This document shows positions 60,807 to 64,000 of a stretch of 64,000 nucleotides of DNA, in pieces. Origin of the DNA: Henricia sp. BOLD:AAB3569 (taxonomy: Eukaryota > Echinodermata > Asteroidea > Spinulosida > Echinasteridae). Each line of letters begins with the position of its first letter. Within the stretch, counting starts at the first letter, position 1. The position numbers and the translations under genes are program-made. The notes under the pieces are model-generated. The model was not told the origin of the DNA, searched no databases, and saw only the letters and a list, made by a program, of their open reading frames with translations. The stretch lies in contig JBBELK010000443.1 in NCBI GenBank assembly GCA_037783545.1, positions 110,794 through 174,793 on the forward strand. The letters are read 5' to 3'.

Positions 60807-63800
60807 GTTTGTCCCAAATGCCGGCAAATTTGGAAATCAAGGAATTTTCCAACCAACTTCAAATTTTGCATGCTCCAAACTGTATATATTCCGCACTTGT
60901 CATGCAAAATTGACAGATTTTCGCTGGGAAATGACGGAGAAATTTCAGAGTTTAGGGAAAACGGAGCTCGGCTGCGTGGTTATTCCCCTAACCGTGGCTG
61001 TTGGGACACCCTGCACATGCGCCGCGCTGGTGTACATTTGTACGGCCGTTGACTCACCCCAGATTGTGACGGGAATTAGGTCAAAGTGTGTCCCAAATGC
61101 CGGCAAATTTGGAAATCAAGGAATTTTCCAACCAACTTCAAATTTTGCATGCTCCAAACTGTATATATTCCGCACTTGTCATGCAAAATTGACAGATTTT
61201 CGCTGGGAAATGACGGAGAAATTTCAGAGTTTAGGGAAAACGGAGCTCGGCTGCGTGGTTATTCCCCTAACCGTGGCTGTTGGGACACCCTACGCCGCGC
61301 TGGTGTACATTTGTACGGCCGTTGACTCACCCCAGATTGTGACGGGAATTAGGTCAAAGTGTGTCCCAAATGCCGGCAAATTTGGAAATCAAGGAATTTT
61401 CCAACCAACTTCAAATTTTGCATGCTCCAAACTGTATATATTCCGCACTTGTCATGCAAAATTGACAGATTTTCGCTGGGAAATGACGTAGAAATTTCAG
61501 AGTTTAGGGAAAACTGAGCTCGGCTGCGTGGTTATTCCCCTAACCGTGGCTGTTGGGACACCCTGCGCATGCGCTGGTGTACATTTCTACGGCCGTTGAC
61601 TCACCCCAGATTGTGACGGGAATTAGGTCAAAGTGTGTCCCAAATGCCGGCAAATTTTGAAATCAAGGAATTTTCCAACCAACTTCAAATTTTGCATGCT
61701 CCAAACTGTATATATTCCGCACTTGTCATGCAAAATTGACAGATTTTCGCTGGGAAATGACGGAGAAATTTCAGAGTTTAGGGAAAACGGAGCTCGGCTG
61801 CGTGGTTATTCCCCTAACCGTGGCTGTTGGGACACCCTGCGCATGCGTTGGTGTACATTTCTACGGCCGTTGACTCACCCCAGATTGTGACGGGAATTAG
61901 GTCAAAGTGTGTCCCAAATGCCGGCAAATTTGGAAATCAAGGAATTTTCCAACCAACTTCAAATTTTGCATGCTCCAAACTGTATATATTCCGCACTTGT
62001 CATGCAAAATTGACAGATTTTCGCTGGGAAATGACGGAGAAATTTCAGAGTTTAGGGAAAACGGAGCTCGGCTGCGTGGTTATTCCCCTAACCGTGGCTG
62101 TTGGGACACCCTGCGCCGCGCTGGTGTACATTTGTACGGCCGTTGACTCACCCAGATTGTGACGGGAATTAGGTCAAAGTGTGTCCCAAATGCCGGCAAA
62201 TTTGGAAATTAAGGAATTTTCCAACCAACTTCAAATTTTGCATGCTCCAAACTGTATATATTCCGCACTTGTCATGCAAAATTGACAGATTTTCGCTGGG
62301 AAATGACGGAGAAATTTCAGAGTTTAGGGAAAACGGAGCTCGGCTGCGTGGTTATTCCCCTAACCGTGGCTGTTGGGACACCCTGCGCCGCGCTGGTGTA
62401 CATTTGTACGGCCGTTGACTCACCCCAGATTGGGACGGGAATTAGGTCAAAGTGTGTCCCAAATGCCGGCAAATTTGGAAATTAAGGAATTTTCCAACCA
62501 ACTTCAAATTTTGCATGCTCCAAACTGTATATATTCCGCTTTTGTCATGCAAAATTGACAGATTTTCGCTGGGAAATGACGGAGAAATTTCAGAGTTTAG
62601 GGAAAACGGAGCTCGGCTGCGTGGTTATTCCCCTAACCGTGGCTGTTGGGACACCCTGCGCATGCGCTGGTGTACATTTCTACGGCCGTTGACTCACCCC
62701 AGATTGTGACGGGAATTAGGTCAAAGTGTGTCCCAAATGCCGGCAAATTTGGAAATCAAGGAATTTTCCAACCAACTTCAAATTTTGCATGCTCCAAACT
62801 GTATATATTCCGCACTTGTCATGCAAAATTGACAGATTTTCGCTGGGAAATGACGGAGAAATTTCAGAGTTTAGGGAAAACGGAGCTCGGCTGCGTGGTT
62901 ATTCCCCTAACCGTGGCTGTTGGGACACCCTGCGCCGCGCTGGTGTACATTTGTACGGCCGTTGACTCACCCCAGATTGTGACGGGAATTAGGTCAAAGT
63001 GTGTCCCAAATGCCGGCAAATTTGGAAATTAAGGAATTTTCCAACCAACTTCAAATTTTGCATGCTCCAAACTGTATATATTCCGCACTTGTCATGCAAA
63101 ATTGACAGATTTTCGCTGGGAAATGACGGAGAAATTTCAGAGTTTAGGGAAAACGGAGCTCGGCTGCGTGGTTATTCCCCTAACCGTGGCTGTTGGGACA
63201 CCCTGCGCCGCGCTGGTGTACATTTGTACGGCCGTTGACTCACCCCAGATTGTGACGGGAATTAGGTCAAAGTGTGTCCCAAATGCCGGCAAATTTGGAA
63301 ATCAAGGAATTTTCCAACCAACTTCAAATTTTGCATGCTCCAAACTGTATATATTCCGCACTTGTCATGCAAAATTGACAGATTTTCGCTGGGAAATGAC
63401 GGAGAAATTTCAGAGTTTAGGGAAAACGGAGCTCGGCTGCGTGGTTATTCCCCTAACCGTGGCTGTTGGGACACCCTGCGCCGCGCTGGTGTACATTTGT
63501 ACGGCCGTTGACTCACCCCAGATTGTGACGGGAATTAGGTCAAAGTGTGTCCCAAATGCCGGCAAATTTGGAAATTAAGGAATTTTCCAACCAACTTCAA
63601 ATTTTGCATGCTCCAAACTGTATATATTCCGCACTTGTCATGCAAAATTGACAGATTTTCGCTGGGAAATGACGGAGAAATTTCAGAGTTTAGGGAAAAC
63701 GGAGCTCGGCTGCGTGGTTATTCCCCTAACCGTGGCTGTTGGGACACCCTGCGCCGCGCTGGTGTACATTTGTACGGCCGTTGACTCACCCCAGATTGTG

Positions 63801-64000
63801 ACGGGAATTAGGTCAAAGTGTGTCCCAAATGCCGGCAAATTTGGAAATCAAGGAATTTTCCAACCAACTTCAAATTTTGCATGCTCCAAACTGTATATAT
63901 TCCGCACTTGTCATGCACAATTGACAGATTTTCGCTGGGAAATGACGGAGAAATTTCAGAGTTTAGGGAAAACGGAGCTCGGCTGCGTGGTTATTCCCCT
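60807..64000. repeat. Right-hand S-rich stretch H, dimeric pattern at its end
   Basis: The order is L with caaagtttgt and ctgcacatgc (60807), S with cctacgcc, M with gacgtagaaa and G157T (61359), M with aattttgaaat and gcgttggtg (61633), S ending in cacccagatt, then C32T monomers (aattaagg) at 62179, 62452, 62999 and 63545. From 62726 plain and C32T S monomers alternate, a 546-bp dimer repeated twice. The last, cut monomer (63818) carries A101C. The array continues past the window. Confidence 0.85.

Larger units (their letters stand above)
1..64000. repeat. Satellite DNA array, 273/279/274-bp monomer, direct tandem
   Basis: The whole window is a head-to-tail array. The block gtgtgtccca recurs at 212, 485, 764, 1043, 1316 and so on to 63818, with spacings of 273, 279 or 274 bp plus a few 1-base indel variants; I count 232 such anchors. 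All monomers point the same way. Differences between monomers are mostly single substitutions, and many recur in blocks, which defines a higher-order structure. The 273-bp form has 67 G and 62 C (47% GC) and 14 CpGs. Conserved landmarks by monomer position are: GCCGGC 14-19, CAAATTTG 19-26, GCATGC 62-67, TATATATT 77-84, GAGCTC 158-163, a GC-rich palindromic patch from 206, and TGACTCA 238-244 in S. Such arrays are known from centromeric and other heterochromatin; location and species cannot be read from the window. I do not recognise the family. Confidence 0.99.

Noticed and set aside
30965..60827. Reverse-strand ORFs near 31.0-31.2, 37.6-37.8, 59.0-59.5 and 60.6-60.8 kb
   Set aside because: They appear only where a local substitution or indel removes a stop in one monomer; no conservation or start context.
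485..63784. Recurrent 60-85 codon forward ORFs starting at GTG of gtgtgtccc or nearby
   Set aside because: One appears in nearly every monomer and ends at the same TGA in ccgttgactc. They are alternate-frame shadows of the satellite.
1..64000. CRISPR array
   Set aside because: The full 273-279 bp unit is repeated, with no unique spacers between short repeats.
1..64000. rDNA, 5S, tRNA or histone gene tandem array
   Set aside because: I see no recognisable rRNA, tRNA or histone sequence in the monomer; it also lacks tRNA-like A and B boxes that I could identify.
1..64000. Transposon or retroelement insertion inside the array
   Set aside because: Anchor spacing never exceeds 280 bp, so nothing longer than a base or so is inserted anywhere.
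1..64000. Inverted segments or a change of orientation
   Set aside because: All anchors read in the same direction from 212 to 63818.
1..64000. Telomeric repeats or an array edge
   Set aside because: No TTAGGG-type runs and no unique flank at either end; both edges cut through a monomer.
1..64000. Bacterial or phage origin of the sequence
   Set aside because: No genes or ribosome-binding-site pattern over 64 kb; multi-level HOR structure is typical of eukaryotic satellites.

Overview
All 64,000 bases are one uninterrupted head-to-tail satellite DNA array. I count about 232 complete monomers plus partial monomers at both ends, all in the same orientation. No unique sequence, gene, transposon, RNA gene or array edge is visible, so the array must run past the window on both sides. 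Monomer numbering used throughout: base 1 is the first G of the block gtgtgtccca. The monomer has three length classes: 273 bp (S, about 120 copies), 279 bp (L, about 88 copies) and 274 bp (M, about 24 copies, only right of 40.2 kb). All three classes differ at one spot, a GC-rich palindromic patch at monomer bases 206-221. A few further copies carry 1-base indels.

The organism is a eukaryote; megabase-type satellites with higher-order repeats (HORs) are typical of centromeric or other heterochromatin in long-read assemblies. I do not recognise the monomer and cannot name a species. The 273-bp form is 47% GC with a CpG observed/expected ratio near 0.92 (14 CpGs), so it lacks the CpG loss expected of an old, heavily methylated vertebrate satellite. 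That is only a weak hint about the host.

Layout: 1-3796 and 6346-10141 are near-identical copies 6,345 bp apart. 9317-13726 and 29450-33854 are related copies that flank a young HOR domain (13727-29728). That domain is built from 4-, 5-, 7- and 8-monomer units (1104, 1377, 1935 and 2208 bp) and shows clear unequal-crossover contractions. 33855-40209 is a transition domain holding a duplicated five-monomer block with an eight-monomer offset. From 40210 the M form appears and a 6-monomer, about 1646-bp HOR takes over (40210-51212). A larger duplication follows (50113-54222 versus 54496-58060), then another 1646-bp step (57788-59160 versus 59434-60806), and finally an S-rich stretch ending in a 546-bp dimer pattern (62726-63817).

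Because 273 and 279 are both multiples of three, one forward frame stays open for up to 6 kb. These giant frames are a by-product of the repeat length. They contain recurrent stop codons, the shared variants show no excess of silent changes, and 1-base indels break the frame freely in the right half. No protein-coding gene is called. What may matter biologically is the array itself: every monomer carries an AP-1-type TGACTCA, L and M monomers carry an NRF-1-type TGCGCATGCGC palindrome that S monomers lack, and a degenerate CENP-B-box-like stretch recurs in each unit.
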